DNA of 64,000 nt from Beroe forskalii (lineage: Eukaryota > Ctenophora > Nuda > Beroida > Beroidae): NCBI GenBank assembly GCA_011033025.1, contig WFMF01000173.1:186001-250000 (forward strand). The letters run 5' to 3'. A program made the translations under genes and the position numbers. Below the pieces are notes generated by a model. The model searched no databases, was not told the DNA's origin, and saw nothing but the letters and a program-made list of their open reading frames with translations. Of this stretch, positions 1 through 12,500 are shown one piece after another; within the stretch, counting starts at the first letter, position 1, and every line of letters begins with the position of its first letter.

Positions 1-102
1 CTCCTTGTCTGACGTCGTCAGACCCATTATTTAAAATTTATTATCTGCGAGTCGTGGCGCGCGCGCTTCGCGCGCGCGAGGGGGTCAGGCAACGCCTGAC
101 AA
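1..102. repeat. Short hairpin repeat family (GTCTGAC / GTCAGGC type), copy 1
   Basis: The segment begins with an inverted pair GTCTGACGTCGTCAGAC and ends with GTCAGGCAACGCCTGAC. Between them lies a third hairpin, GCGCGCGCTTCGCGCGCGC. The same modules recur at about 13,603-13,678, 22,182-22,222 and 22,490-22,550, so this is a family of very short, multiply palindromic insertions. At two other sites a matching empty locus exists (see findings). No coding capacity. Confidence 0.7.
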
Positions 103-760
103 ACTCCTCCTTCACCCTGTGAGCTCTCAAATCTCAATTCATGTTTTAGGATTGGCCCCAAGCCAAATTCGAACTTTAACGAAGCTTTCACCCCGTACGG
201 TCACTTTTGATAAATACAATATTGAGTCGTCTATTATTCCCGCCCAGGCCAGGGCAGTAACCCCCGCGGTAATAAAAAGAAAGACTGGCCAGGGTATATA
301 AATTAGACTATTAGACGAACGAGTGTCACACTCACAGGGTGATATAAGATATAATATTTCCGTCCTGCCAAGGACGGCAACCCCCTCACAGTAAAAAACA
401 AAAAAACTTGCGTTTGAAATGGTGAAGGAAGCATCTGAGAGCTTCGAAACCTATCTTAAAGTTTTAACGATTCCTCGTCAAATTTTACGTAGGTAGGAGT
501 CGACCCCTCTCGCCTCGAGTGAATGCGTATACCAAAATCTCGAGATATCCTCGAAGTCGAACGTAACCTTGCCAGAACTAAATTATAATTATTATGGTCA
601 GGATTTTTTAGGGTTAGGGTTAGGATTAAGGTTAGGGTTTTGGTTTGCTAACACGTATATCCCTTTGTGCCTCGCGTGGCGCGCTTCCCCAGACCCCAAC
701 GTAGGGAAGCGCGCGGCGCGTACACACACCTATGCGGGCTTAGGAAGTAGTGTCGTCGAC
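103..760 (+). repeat. Left arm of a ~650-bp inverted repeat
   Basis: The segment from ACTCCTCCTTCACCCTGT through the telomere-like tract near 610-640 to TTAGGAAGTAGTGTCGTC is found again, reverse-complemented and nearly identical, at 7,731-8,381. It contains degenerate TTAGGG repeats followed by a GC-rich hairpin module (TGTGCCTCGCGTGG... CCCGCATAGG type) shared with other loci in the window. The translatable stretch at 569-787 is a by-product of the repeat, not a gene. Confidence 0.85.
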
Positions 761-1499
761 GGACGTTGCCCCGTCTATTTCTTCTGACTGGATGGCTATC
801 AATAGACGGGAGAAACTCGTTTTCCCGCGGCGCGCATTTTTCCTGCGCGCTTACAGACTATTATACAGTACCATTCACACAGCGTAATACCTTTCGCGCC
901 GTTAGAAAAGTACAAAGATTCCAAAATGGGACAAAATTGTGACACATTTTACAGTAATTGAAACAATGAAATTGCAACATATACAAGTACAACAAATGCA
1001 ATCTGTCTATCAATAAACCCAGAGAATCTATTCACATGAAAAATTTTTGTTTCTATTTATGAAAGCAGTCTGAAAATGCTAAAATGCATATTTTTTCTGT
1101 CCACCACTGTACCATTGCATCAACTTAATTACCCGGCGCCCTCCGTCATGAAAATCAAAACTGTAGGCACATACAACAGCAACATATACAACGGAATTCA
1201 CAAAAATTCATGAACTCAGGCGTTTAGAAATGAAGTGAAAAATTGTTGCTATATTGTCATTGATGACTCTTCAACCGTGTTATATAACGTTTTGTACAGC
1301 GGACCTTCTCAAAGAGTTTAATCATCATGAAACTATGAAATTTCGGCGCCACGATTGAAATGGCACAAAAACCTTAACACTAACAGAATGGCTTAAGCAC
1401 CGTAAGTAAAATTACAGGAAACTTTGAACGAATTTTGGACATAAATTAAAGTTAAAGTAAATACTAATGTACCAACAATTGAAGCAAAATGGATTAAAA
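761..1499. other. No gene seen; AT-rich DNA between inverted arm and LINE
   Basis: After a short GC-rich hairpin (CGCGGCGCGCATTTTTCCTGCGCGC at about 826-850) the sequence is AT-rich, with stops in all frames. It may contain the decayed 5' part of the LINE that becomes recognisable near 1,600, but nothing there can be translated into a known domain. Confidence 0.5.
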
Positions 1500-1629
1500 G
1501 ATGAGCAGCCAATTCTACATATGTGGCTTCTATCGATCTAGTGGTTATTGTAAGTTAGATGAGTTTATTGATTACTTTACAGAATGCATGAATAAACTTA
1601 AAAGGCAAAAAATGTCTGGATAGAGACAT

Positions 1630-4098
1630 AAATGTAGACCAGAATAAAATTAATGATTCAGATTGGAAACTAGACTCAACTCAAGTCTTTTAATATGGTA
1701 CAAACCATCAAAACTACACTAGAGTAGCTAAGAGAGGTAACAAGTTTACATATAGTACCATTGATGTTATTATAACAAATTGTTATGCAGATTTCAAAAC
1801 TTCAAACTCCCTGAGCAGGTAGGTGACCATTTCTCTATTAAATGTGAACTTCAGTTCAAAGTAGAGAAACCTCCTAAGTTTGAGAAGATATCCTACATGA
1901 CTATAGTAAAAATAACATTAAGGCCTTTCAGAAGTACTTAGCAAATTTGAATCTCCAGCCACTTTTTGAATGTAACCAAGTCGATGCTGCTGTGTCAATC
2001 TTAGAGACCCATCTAACCAAATATCATGACCATTTCTTTCCCCTAAAGACAATTAAAAAACACCAAAATTTTATTTATAAACCATCTCTAGAAAGTTTAA
2101 ATGCAATAAGGGAAAAAAAAGAGACTCCACAGGAAATTTAAAGCAAAGCTCAAAAAGATAGATAAATGTGGACATTGCAATGTCTGTAACAGTTGTATAA
2201 ATTCACATGTAGCATGGGATGAATATAGGAAACAACGCAATCTGACTAACAAGATAACTAAGAATAATAAACGTGAAAATCTTGTCAATGATCTTAAGTC
2301 AAAAAGTGCTAAAAATGACCTAAAAGGTATCTGGAAGTCAATAAAATTTGCTGTAAATATGCCATCTAAAACAAATACTCAGCCTAAAGTTGATGAGAAT
2401 ATTTTAACTGCTGAGGATATGAATAAGCATTTCTGTGAAGTAGGCCCTAAGCTACATGGAGCAGTGCCATCATACATCAATATAACCCATAGGGACTTTC
2501 TTACCAACGTAACTGATACTACTTTCTTATCATTCTCTGAAGTTTCTTATGATATGATTAATTCTTATGTCTCGTCATTATCATCAAATAAGGCCATAAC
2601 TGACCAGCTACCTCTTAGAGTTATCAAATCTATTTTGCCCATCATAGGACACAGTTTAACGCATATAGTTAACCTTAGCTTGTCAACTGGTCAGTTCCCG
2701 CAATCTTGTAAATTAGCAGTTGTCTCACCCATCTTCAAAACAGGAGACAAGAATGACCCAAACGACTATAGACCAATCTCTATTTTACCTATTGTATCAA
2801 AATGTATAGAATTTTGTGCCAAATGGACAGTTATCAGACTATTTCGAGAGTAATAAGCTTTTAAGTATCCATCAATATGGATTTAGGAAGAACTATTCAA
2901 CAACCTACTTAACTCTTGATATGTTTGACAAATTATTTAATAACAAGTCAAAAGGAAACACCCCAGCACTAATCTTTCTTGATATCAAGAAGGCATTTGA
3001 CACAGTAGATCATAACCTACTCATTGATAAGCTTAAGTTTTATGGAGTAGATGGAACTGTTATCCTGTGGATAAAAACTACTTGACAAACCGTCAACAGG
3101 CAACAAAATTCTTGGGTAAAGTAAGTGGCATCCTTCCAGTTAAATTTGGCGTTCCACAAGGCAGTCTATTAGGGCCACTCCTTTTTAGTATCTACATAAA
3201 TGATCTGGTCAATGCCTGTAATTTGTCCCATCCATACTTGTTTGCTGATGATGGAGCACTCTTATTTGATAATATTTGTCGCAAGACATATCTGAGCATT
3301 AGGATAGAAATGCTAACTATTATTAAGTGGTTATGTGTAAACAAGTTATCCCTTAACATAGAAAAAACGAAAATTCTTATTTTTGATAAAGCCAATTTTT
3401 CTGTTAAGATAAAACTAGGTGATAACTATGCCATTAAAGAATGTAAATGTTTCAAATATCTAGGGTTAATAGTAGATAATAGACTTAAATTCGATCTTCA
3501 TATTGACTATATCAAGAAAAAAATCCAGAAACGAATTGGTGCTATGTACAGGGGAAGTAGCTTAATGCCTGTGAAATATAGAAAAATGTTTGCCAACTCT
3601 CTTATGTTGCCTCATTTTGATTATCTAGATACCATATATGGCAGAGCTTCCAAGACAAAACTTCATGAATTGGATATTCTTTATAAGAAAATAGGGAAAA
3701 TAGCTTTAGGTGTTGAAAAAACAGAAAGTAGTATAATAGTGTATCAGGACATGAAATGGCTCCCTCTACACCTGAGACGCCAAGTTCACTTATCATCTTA
3801 TATGTACAAAATATTAAATGGACTAAGTCCCTCAAACTTTATCAATAAGTTTAGTTATATCTCTGGGGGAAGCAGGGATGGAGCACACTGCAATCTGTAT
3901 ACTCCAAAATCAGACAGCCTTAAGAATTTTTATTACCTAGGTGCTAAGGCATGGAATAATGTTCCAACAGAACTTAGAAATATCAGTGATTCTAAATTAT
4001 TTGGCTTAAATTACAAAAAACGTCTATTGGAATCAGTAACTAGTGACCCCACTTATGTAGTGAATAATGCGTTTGATCATATCTACAAGCTAAAGTGA
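1630..4098 (+). pseudogene. LINE endonuclease-reverse transcriptase ORF, frameshifted
   Basis: Endonuclease C-terminal motifs are readable as TIDVIITN and GDHFSI (about 1,760-1,850). The linker at 1,947-2,141 ends in a YKPSLESLNAIREKK motif and then shifts frame. RT blocks follow in three overlapping frames: 2,359-2,853 (DYRPISILPIVSKCIE), 2,816-3,085 (QYGFRKNYSTT, FLDIKKAFDTVDH) and 3,067-4,098 (GVPQGSLLGPLLFSIYINDL, LFADDGALL). The active-site box reads FADD, as in CR1/Jockey-like RTs, rather than YADD. There are at least three frameshifts and an in-frame stop, so this is a decayed copy. RNase H is not seen. Confidence 0.85.
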
Positions 4099-4477
4099 AA
4101 TATGATTTAATAATAACTCATTATCTATCACAACACCCCAAAAAAAATGTATAAATATACCTACTTGAATGTTGCTTAGTCCTGTTGGGTTACCAATTGA
4201 TTGAAAAATCCGTCAAATTACAATAATTGTTTTGAATAATTTATACTGTCAAGATATTGTAATGTTGATGGACCTTTTAAACATTTTAATTTGGATTGTG
4301 CTGAGGAACTTTCCTAAATTTTAAAGGTTTTTACTTTTCCACTTTTATGATTAAATTATTGAATTTAGACCTGGGAATGTCTCTAAAATGCAGCCTGACC
4401 TTGGTAAGTCATTAAAATGCAGCTTTATTTCTGTAAATAAGTTAAATAGCCTTCATTTTATTTTAAATTAAATTAAA

Positions 4478-5007
4478 TACTGTAAAGCCATTAATTTTCG
4501 CGCGGCATTAATTTTCGCGCATTTATTTGGAAAAGAAAATCCGCGAAAATATCAGCCGTGAAGTTAATTTTCAATTCTTGGAGATAAATTTATATTCATG
4601 TATTTTTGAGTGGAAGAAACTTGTACATTGTTGGTAGGTATTCGATAAGTCGATATATTGGATCGTCATCAAGGCATTATTTTCAACTCAAAGTGTCTCA
4701 TTAGAAACATTAAGCCCTCAACTAAGTTCGCAGTATCGTTTACGGATGACATGCTGTAATGTCTGACAAACAGAGGCACACTTCAGTAAACATAGACGAA
4801 CAAGACACCTCATTACTGGGCTTTTGCCTTTGTACAATCACCGCTATCAAGGCGCATGGCAATGAGCGAAAATGATAAATGGCCACGTACAAGCACTGGT
4901 TTGTGTTTAAGGAATTTTGAAATGCGTGAAAATTAAAACCGTGAAATTAGTCTGTTTTTAAAGAAACGCGAAAAATAGCACCCGCGAAAATATATGGCTT
5001 TACAGTA
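4478..5007. mobile_element. 530-bp MITE with TACTGTAAAGCC termini
   Basis: The left end TACTGTAAAGCCATTAATTT matches the reverse complement of the right end (ATATATGGCTTTACAGTA), giving terminal inverted repeats of about 25 bp ending in TTTTCGCG. Internal repeats of ATTTTCGCG lie next to both termini. No ORF; non-autonomous DNA transposon, nested in the LINE 3' region. Confidence 0.8.
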
Positions 5008-5249
5008 CCACTTATTATTTTCAGTATGTACTGTTCTGAGAGTGCATTATTTAATTTAACCATTATTTTTCAGGAATATGTTTTAATATAGTATAGATAT
5101 TTCTTTAGTGGGCAACCTCGTTAACAGTCTTTATGATTGACTGAGTGTTTTCCCTCAGCACAACATAGAAGCTTCATTCATACAAACCCGAGAAAATATA
5201 TTCATTGTCATTGTGCTGTAAACATTTTATTCAATTCAATTCAATTCAA

Positions 5250-5432
5250 TATGGCCACTCTCGGCCAAGAACGATTTTTTCACATGATTTTTTTTCGAAG
5301 TTTTTTTTTCTACTGAAAGTGAAAAATTTTTCGATGGCCACTCTCGGCCAAGAGCGTTTTTTTTCACATGATTTTTTTCGAAGGTTTTTTTTTGCTGCTG
5401 AAAATTTTTCGATGGCCACTCTCGGCCACCAT
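5250..5432. repeat. Three direct repeats of ~75 bp (ATGGCCACTCTCGGCC)
   Basis: ATGGCCACTCTCGGCCAAGA occurs at 5,250 and near 5,334, and a shortened form at 5,412, each of the first two followed by a T-rich stretch containing TTTTTTCACATGATTTTTTT. The block directly follows the LINE tail. No gene; the overlapping ORFs on both strands are repeat by-products. Confidence 0.8.
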
Positions 5433-5552
5433 AATGGTGTCTTGACCTTTTGAGCCACATGGTAGCACACAAATATAATTGACTTTTTTTTGAAAAAAAT
5501 AGTATCCAAGCATGGCATAATATGCTGCAACTCAAAAGTTGATAAACACAAG

Positions 5553-6127
5553 GGTTGGATATCTCTATGAAACTAAACTTTTCAGAACACCTGACATTCC
5601 AAGAGAAGAAATTGGCAATATAGAAACACAACAAACAAGAACCAAGTCAACACCACATAGTGCATTTCCAAAGGCAACTTCTCAAATGATAGGATGGAGG
5701 TTATCTAAACAGGTATTTACACATTGAATCTAAGGTCATGGTCTTTATAAAGCTTGAGATATACCAAGTATGATCATGAAGTATGAGGCTATTGATGAAT
5801 GTTATTTTTTGTCAGTGATAGCATCTGCTGTGATGTGTATGGCCTAAATCCTTTTAAATCGTTATCTAATGTAATAATGTAATAATGTAATAAATCCTGA
5901 ACAATCAAATTTGAGGAAACACAATGACTTGTGCATTAAGAAGTCGTGTTGTGGAACTTGACAATTACAGTGTTTTATTATCCTGATACAATTTTCAGGA
6001 AAATCCTGATTACAAGAATGGATACAGCTCAAACATCGCCTACAGAGGATTCCTAGAGAACTCTAACAAACACGGAAGAAGCAGACTTGAGGAATCACTT
6101 GGAATCCCAACTGAAGCAATGAGCTAA
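5553..6127 (+). CDS. Unrecognised small protein, last two exons
   Basis: Two exons fit together in phase 0: 5,553-5,712 (donor CAG|GTATTT) and 5,999-6,127 (acceptor TTTTCAG|GAAAAT, stop TAA). The joined product ends in a hydrophilic stretch with TPHSAFPKATSQMIGWRLSK, then NPDYKNGYSSNIAYRGFLEN and EESLGIPTEAMS. There is no obvious 5' start, so upstream exons are missing or the LINE and MITE insertions have separated them. I do not recognise the family. Short basic proteins with aromatic/GWR motifs are common among ciliary microtubule inner proteins, but that is only a loose resemblance. The first acceptor (ACACAAG|GGTTGG) is a guess. Confidence 0.5.
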
Positions 6128-6317
6128 TAGATGATGCAGACTAAGCCTTGAAATGCATGTGAACAATCACAAGAGTAGAATAATGAGTAGCTATTTGGAA
6201 AGTAGTGCCTTGCTTTAACCAGATCCCTAGTTTAACGATGTGACACCTCTGGTTAAGGGGGAAGATAGTGCCAATTAATCCATTTTAATTAGATGGCGCT
6301 AAAAATAAAACTAACTA

Positions 6318-7087
6318 TACTGCCGTGATCTGGAAAAAGGAAGTAACTGCAAATTTTGAAGTTTTGGAGATATGGGTACCAAAATTTTCAGCTCGTTGAG
6401 CTCTACAAGATGAGCTAGGTCATTGGAATGAGAAATGCTCCTGAAAAACTCGAAAAGAAGTAACTGCAGTTTTTGAGAACATTTCAGCGATTTTGTGATT
6501 TTGTTATCTGGAAGAAGGAAGTATCTCACGCAGATACTTCCTTTTTCCAGATAAACCTTGAAAATTGGGCACTTACTTCCCTTTTGAGACAGTTTTCTCC
6601 AGAGTGTTCAAATTATAATTTGTAAAAAGGAAGTATCTTACTGATTATTCATGCCTTATACTTCTTTTTTCTAGGTAATACTCTCATAAAGGCCAGAATT
6701 GAAAGGAAGTATCTTACATAGATACTTCCTTTTTCAAAATAAACCTTGAAAATGTGTTAGTTACTTCCTCTACTGAACATAGTTTGGTGTGCTGTTTCAA
6801 GATAAAAGGAAGTAACTGACAAATGTCCCAGAAAAGGAAGTAACTGCAGTTTTAGTCGGAATTTCTTTCAAATCATTAGCAATTAACCCATTACTGTGGA
6901 TGCACTGATTATTGAATAGAAATAAAAATTAGCGAGCGAGAATTTATGATCATTCACCTCTCAGTATATATGAATTTCACCATATCTATCCGAAAATAAA
7001 TTGTCGATAAAATGTGAAACGCAAAAGTGCGATTATCTCGAAACGAAGTTCATGCTAGTTACTTCCTTTTTCCAAATCACGGCAGTA
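6318..7087. mobile_element. 770-bp MITE with TACTGCCGTGAT termini, TA target
   Basis: Left end TACTGCCGTGATCTGG and right end CCAAATCACGGCAGTA are inverted repeats extending inward through AAAAAGGAAGTAACT. TA flanks both sides. The interior contains many direct and inverted copies of GGAAGTAAC/GTTACTTCC and GGAAGTATC, so most of the element is a decayed inverted structure. No coding capacity. Tc1/mariner-like by target site. Confidence 0.8.
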
Positions 7088-7279
7088 TAGTCTATATCAA
7101 TTCTGAACTTCTCTTTCTATGTCTGGTACAATCAAGCAGCATGCATTCACAATTCAGCACTTTTTGAGTTGATTTTAGTTTAAAACCACTCTTTACACAC
7201 GTTTAATTTGAGTTGAAATTAATTTTAACATCACAATTACAGCTGAATTGAATACAAAGGAACATTCAAAAATATATTA

Positions 7280-7730
7280 TATTAAAAACCAGATTTGCCC
7301 TAATCAGCGCCCTGGTTTCGCGCACGGAGTGCGCGGCGCGGCAAGCCGCGACACCCCTGGTTAGGGGAAAAACCAGATGCTTACGCGCGCGCGGCCTAAG
7401 GCTATTCTGAGGAAGAACGACCCGGTGCGCTGCGCGCGCAGAATAGGGCGCTGGTTAGAGAAATACTTAGTCAGGTTTTGAGTTTGAATGGCCAGGGCCT
7501 CCTCGCTCGCTATGACAATTGTCCGTGTCATACGATTATAACCCGCTGATGCAAGCAAAGCCCAGCACTGAAGCGCGGCGCTGATTCTCACGAGGGTCTG
7601 ATTTCACCAGATGCTTACGCGCGCGCGGCCTACGGTCTGAGGATGAATTGTCCGTAACCAGGACTAGTCGGGTTACGCGCGCTGCACGGAGTGCGCGACG
7701 CCCTTGGTTAGGGGAAGGAGCATTTAGAGG
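7280..7730. repeat. GC-rich dispersed repeat next to right inverted arm
   Basis: The phrase CAGATGCTTACGCGCGCGCG occurs at about 7,374 and again at about 7,610. It is accompanied by repeated CACGGAGTGCGCG and CCTGGTTAGGGG motifs and by a duplicated ATTCTGAGGA/TCTGAGGATGA segment. It resembles the CCTGGTT repeats near 8,510-8,550. Nothing translatable beyond repeat by-products. Confidence 0.65.
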
Positions 7731-8381
7731 GACGACACTACTTCCTAAGCCCGCATAGGTGTGTGTACGCGCCGCGCGCTTCCCTACGTTGGGATCTGGG
7801 GAAGCGCGCCACGCGAGGCACAAAGGGATATACGTGTTAGCAAACCAAAACCCTAACCTTAATCCTAACCCTAACCCTAAAAAATCCTGACCATAATAAT
7901 TATAATTTAGTTCTGGCAAGGTTACGTTCGACTTCGAGGATATCTCGAGATTTTGGTATACGCATTCACTCGAGGCGAGAGGGGTCGACTCCTACGTAAA
8001 ATTTGACGAGGAATCGTTAAAACTTTAAAATAGGTTTCGAAGCTCTCAGATGCTTCCTTCACCATTTTCAAACGCAAGTTTTTTGTTTTTTACTGTGAGG
8101 GGGTTGCCGTCCTTGGCAGGACGGAAATATTATATCTTATATCACCCTGTGAGTGTGACACTCGTTCGTCTAATAGTCTAATTTATATACCCTGGCCAGT
8201 CTTTTTTTTATTACCGCGGGGGGTTACTGCCCTGGCCTGGGCGGGAATAATAGATGACTCAATATTTTATTTATCAAAAGTGACCGTACGGGGTGAAAGC
8301 TTCGTTAAAGTTCGAATTTGGCTTGGGGCCAATCCTAAAACATGAATTGAGATTTGAGAGCTCACAGGGTGAAGGAGGAGT
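7731..8381 (-). repeat. Right arm of the ~650-bp inverted repeat
   Basis: Reverse complement of 103-760 with only scattered differences (for example GATCTGGGG for GACCCCAAC-side bases, one extra G in CGCGGGGGG). The outer ends match to the base (ACTCCTCCTTCACCC), which defines a unit of 8.28 kb between the outer ends. The contents (LINE, MITEs, gene exons) do not look like one transposon, so two independently inserted copies are equally possible. Confidence 0.85.
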
Positions 8382-9576
8382 CACATAGCCTGCCTCATAC
8401 CTATTGTCTCTCTCAGCTCAAAGGGAGATGAGGGCCACATGGCAGTTGATCGGGGAGGCTGGTAGGATGTAGGAGGGAGGAGACACAGCCTCCCTCACTT
8501 CTATTGTTCCCCTAACCAGGGCTGTTGCGTAACCAGGGCCCTGGTTGGGGCAATTCTATTGTCTATCCCAGTTCAAAGGAACACACATCAATTGACATGA
8601 ACAATGGGGGACGAAGTAACTAAGAATCTCAATAGAGCATAAACAATTACAAAGCTGTTGTGATCCTTTGTAACTATTGTGGTGTCAATCTCGAGGGAGG
8701 ACCCCAAGGACCAGAGGAGAACCTCAGTTCTTGTCAGTTTACGATTTGCTTTTGGAACGGACACGGTAGCAGAGTGTGGATCCAGACCAGTGCGGAGACT
8801 ACTGCTTCGTGTCGAAACGATAGGTCAGTGAGGTACAAGTCGCTGTGCTGGAATTTGCAATTGACCTTAAACTTTAAGTTAAAGGTCAATAGCAAATTCC
8901 AGCACAGCGACTGGGAGGGGGGAGTCTGGCCAATGCGGACGTTTGCGGACATAAGGGGTGTTTTGCAGAATCAGAATGCGGACGTCCGCATTTGTGAAAA
9001 TTTTGTCCCATATATCTCTGGGCTCTTCATTATCTATGATATTGATAATGACGTCACTCAGAAAAATACATTCAAATTTAATTTTAAGCGCAGCTAGCGC
9101 TTTAATTTTAAAGGTTAAGGTTAGGATCAGGATTAGGGTCAAAAATTGACGTTAAGATCTGTGTCGTCACACAGCCACATACAAAAATTTTGGTCGATTT
9201 GAATAGTTTTTTACTAGAAAAAAGTCCATTTTTTAGATTTTTGACTTAGATTTTTGACAATGATTCAAATAATAAAGTTGATTTTGGCACCATTGACCAT
9301 ACTTGAGAAAACGGGCATAAAAGTGATGAACCAAAAGATTTTGACTTTGAGTGGAAATGCAGACGTCCGGAGGGGGGAGGGAGGGGGTCTAAAGTAGCCG
9401 AAATTTCGCGGACGTCCTCTATGAAATTGGATTTGGATGGCCCCTTACATAGGAGACCCAAATTTGTTTCAATACCACCCGACCCAATGTATTTAGAAAA
9501 TCATTACTACGTCGTTTTTTGTTCAAATATCAACAATTAATTAAATTGAAACATGTACCAATCCATATTGATATTT
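8382..9576. repeat. Repeat-rich intergenic stretch with a hairpin at 8,839-8,912
   Basis: A strong hairpin is formed by TCGCTGTGCTGGAATTTGCA (from about 8,840) and its inverted copy ending near 8,911, with TTGACCTTAAACTTTAAGTT-type sequence in the centre. GCGGACGTCCGC-like palindromes lie at about 8,935, 8,980 and 9,400. A telomere-like tract (GGTTAAGGTTAGGATCAGGA) and the TTGACGT...GTCGTCAC motif of the 19-21 kb repeats are at 9,110-9,170. No credible gene on either strand. Confidence 0.6.
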
Positions 9577-12500
9577 CTAAATTAGAAAGGAAGCAATGCC
9601 CTCTGCTACAACTTTTAACTCCTTCATAAATTCTCCGAAAGGTTCTTTCTCAAAAATAGACGTGTTATTGTTATGAAATTCATTATTATCAGCCGACAAC
9701 CATGACTCTCTGTTCTCGGCCCGTGACAATACATTTCCTCCTTTCTGAAATTCCTTTTGAATGGACATCACTGCAGAGTTAATTATCCTCATATTTATAT
9801 ACACGATTTTGACGATAATCCTTTGCATAGTACGGCCCCTTGAGGACCCCAGAAAGTTCATGTTTTTGGTAACGACACGTCTCATCGATGTTCTAATTCG
9901 GTCGTTGAAATGTTCTTCCAAAAGTTTGATTTCCCGCAGGAAGAATTTGTTAGAGTGGAAGTTGTGTTTGAGGTTCCTGTAAGTGACGTTGTGCATTACA
10001 TTGCAGAAGACTTCAGGGCGTTCCTTGGGCGAGGTCACTGCTTTAACCTCCTCGGTTTCCACATCACAGTCCGTGTACAAATCCATGAGTGAAACACACC
10101 GAGCCAAGGACTTCTGAACTCCTATGGAAGGCAGGGACTGACAGACCGGGAACTGTCCATCCCAAACACCATCTCTCCCGCAGTAGAGAATGGCATGGGT
10201 GCCAATGAGTTGGTAACCGTGGTTACAGGAGAAGTGAACACTCGTCATTTCGTTAGAAACCTCCCCATTTACAATGGATGGTTCGGGGCACTTGAGGTAG
10301 CACGCCGCCACACCGTACACCACCCTACAGAACGTGTCGTCAGGACAACGTCCCAAGGAGGTGCACGTGCTAGGAAGACACCGGGGCGACCCTGTCCACT
10401 CGCCAGACACACAGGACAGAGACCCGCTGCCGAGCAACACGAAATCTGTGGAGCAACTCATTAGCAACATAGTTCTCTAATCCTTACATGAGGGTTAACT
10501 ATACCGTTATTCCAAGTATAAGAATAACAAAGGAAGGGTCTTACCTTCTTGACAAGAAACAGTTGCAGAATGAGGATTTCTTTGAACATTGCCGTGAAGA
10601 ATATCAACCTCTGGGCACTCTGAAAATGATAAGCAGTAAATAAAATGGGTAATTATGTATCTGAGTGAAGTGTGAACGGATGGCAAACATAAAACACATA
10701 CAAACACAAAAATACATAATCACTAAGACAGGAACATTCAAACAAACAAGGAAACAAAAATAGTCGCACTTTTTATGAAACACCCTGTAATATCGAAGTT
10801 TGGCTTTTTGGTCCAAGGCTATGAGGTATGTTAAATCAAGTCCCTGCCATCACATCTGGGTGTTCAGATCGCCCAGGCCCAAGGTTCAGTTCTAAGACTT
10901 TCTTGAGGCCTGGTGTTACATCTAAGCTCCTGTTTTTTCGGAAACATTTGACATGATGTTCGCTCCGAAAACTACGAATTTTCTTGACTTTCAACGCTAG
11001 GGTCTCAATATTAACGAAGTTCATGAAAAAAATCAAGAAGGCCACAGCAGCTGGGTATATTGCGATGATATGTCCGGGAGCCACTTTAAATTTGCGCAGT
11101 ATTTTTCGTACCGTCTCGAACCCCATCCTTCACAAAATATCCACCTCCTTGACCCTCCCGACTCCGGCATCCTCTCTAGTACTTTGTGCGTTTAGCGGAA
11201 AAATAGATTTGGCGGCCGGTGTAACCGATTGAGTTCGTGTATGGGCCCACGAGGCACGATGGCTTCACAGGTTCTGTGCCCTGTGGAAAAGAGAGAAATG
11301 TGCCGTGCTTATTGCCCACGGTGGCACATGTTCAGTGTCCTGTTGGGGAACGAGGTTCTTTTAGTCCTGTGTCAGACAGGATCTAGGTTATGGACTTATG
11401 GAGAACCAGTAAGACCTGTGAGGTGAGTGGGGTGATGGGTGAGGAGTCACGGACTACTTCAACTTGGCCCCCTGCGCTGTGGAATTTCCCAGGGGTGTAT
11501 GAGTGGGACCTCGTAGAGGTTGAAGGAGGGGATCTGAGTGGTTGTGACCCTCCAAGTCCGCCGACTTCCGGGCAGGCCCTTCAGTCCAAAATCCCTTCCA
11601 AGAAGAAACGGCCCAGAGACACCCCCGAATCTCAGCCTCTTTTGACTTTGTCTGCAGATCGCTCGATTTACGAAGAACTCGATAAAGACGCCCAAATTTA
11701 CTGCTCACGCGTCAACTTTCTTTGCAAACTCTATCGAGTCCTCTGTCTATCGAGCGCAAGTCGCTCCATACAAAGGTATACTGGTTACTTATTTGTTAAC
11801 AGGTTTACGTAGTAGAAAATATGATTAAAGTAATAAGTATGTACTCTGGTCCTGTACTCTGGACATCTCTGGTCTCAGATCTCATGTCTCTGACATCTGA
11901 ATTCCTTTGGGACTTCAGACTTCGCTTCTTTTAATTTAAACGTGATGCTTAGTGTAGTTCCTGAAAGTCAGAAAACTGAGACTCTTGTTTACCTTACCTG
12001 ACCCTTCCCTAGAAACATGAGCGTGTTGTCAGTGATTAGTTTCCTGCTCTTGGTGGAAGGATTCTACTGCTACGGGTTGCTATCGATGCGAGGTTGTGCA
12101 TACCACGTAGAGGAAAACGGAGAAGTGTATGGTCGGTGTGATCTAGACGACAGCTTTTGCAGCTACGGCTGTCTGGTAGGTGTCGGTTTTGCTTTGTTAG
12201 TTTATAATGCTGAGCCGGCGGTAAATACGGCACTTGAAAAGAAATGAAATAGTTATGTTAGTAGAATGTTGAAAGTCTTGTCGCGAAGCTGCTCAATGTT
12301 TTCAAAGAAGTATCCAGTTAGCTCGAAATATAGACGTCAACCATCTTGATATCAGACGTCTATTAATAGTTAGTAGACTTCTACTAACGTATATTACCAA
12401 AATAATGTGTAGTAACTAGTGGACGTCATAGTGGAAGTCATTTAACTGTTATTGTTAAGGGGGCCGGGGGGGGTCCGAGGTCGATTTCCGGTTTTTTGTT

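Larger units (their letters stand above)
1500..5249 (+). mobile_element. CR1-like non-LTR retrotransposon (LINE), 5'-truncated and dead
   Basis: The element shows endonuclease remnants (about 1,630-1,930), a linker and a reverse transcriptase (2,359-4,098), then an AT-rich 3' region. The 3' end is probably the pentamer run at 5,229-5,249 (TTCAA repeated four times), because LINEs of the CR1 group end in short tandem repeats rather than poly(A). A MITE at 4,478-5,007 is inserted in the 3' region. Stops and frameshifts show it cannot move on its own. The exact 5' limit is uncertain. Confidence 0.75.

Noticed and set aside
569..787. Protein-like ORF MPELNYNYYGQ... present in both inverted arms
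   Set aside because: Presence in two places reflects the repeat; most of it translates telomere-like and GC-rich hairpin DNA.
103..8381. Single giant DNA transposon with 650-bp terminal repeats
   Set aside because: No transposase or integrase is visible, the interior holds a plus-strand LINE and gene exons, and no target duplication was seen; kept only as a possibility in findings.
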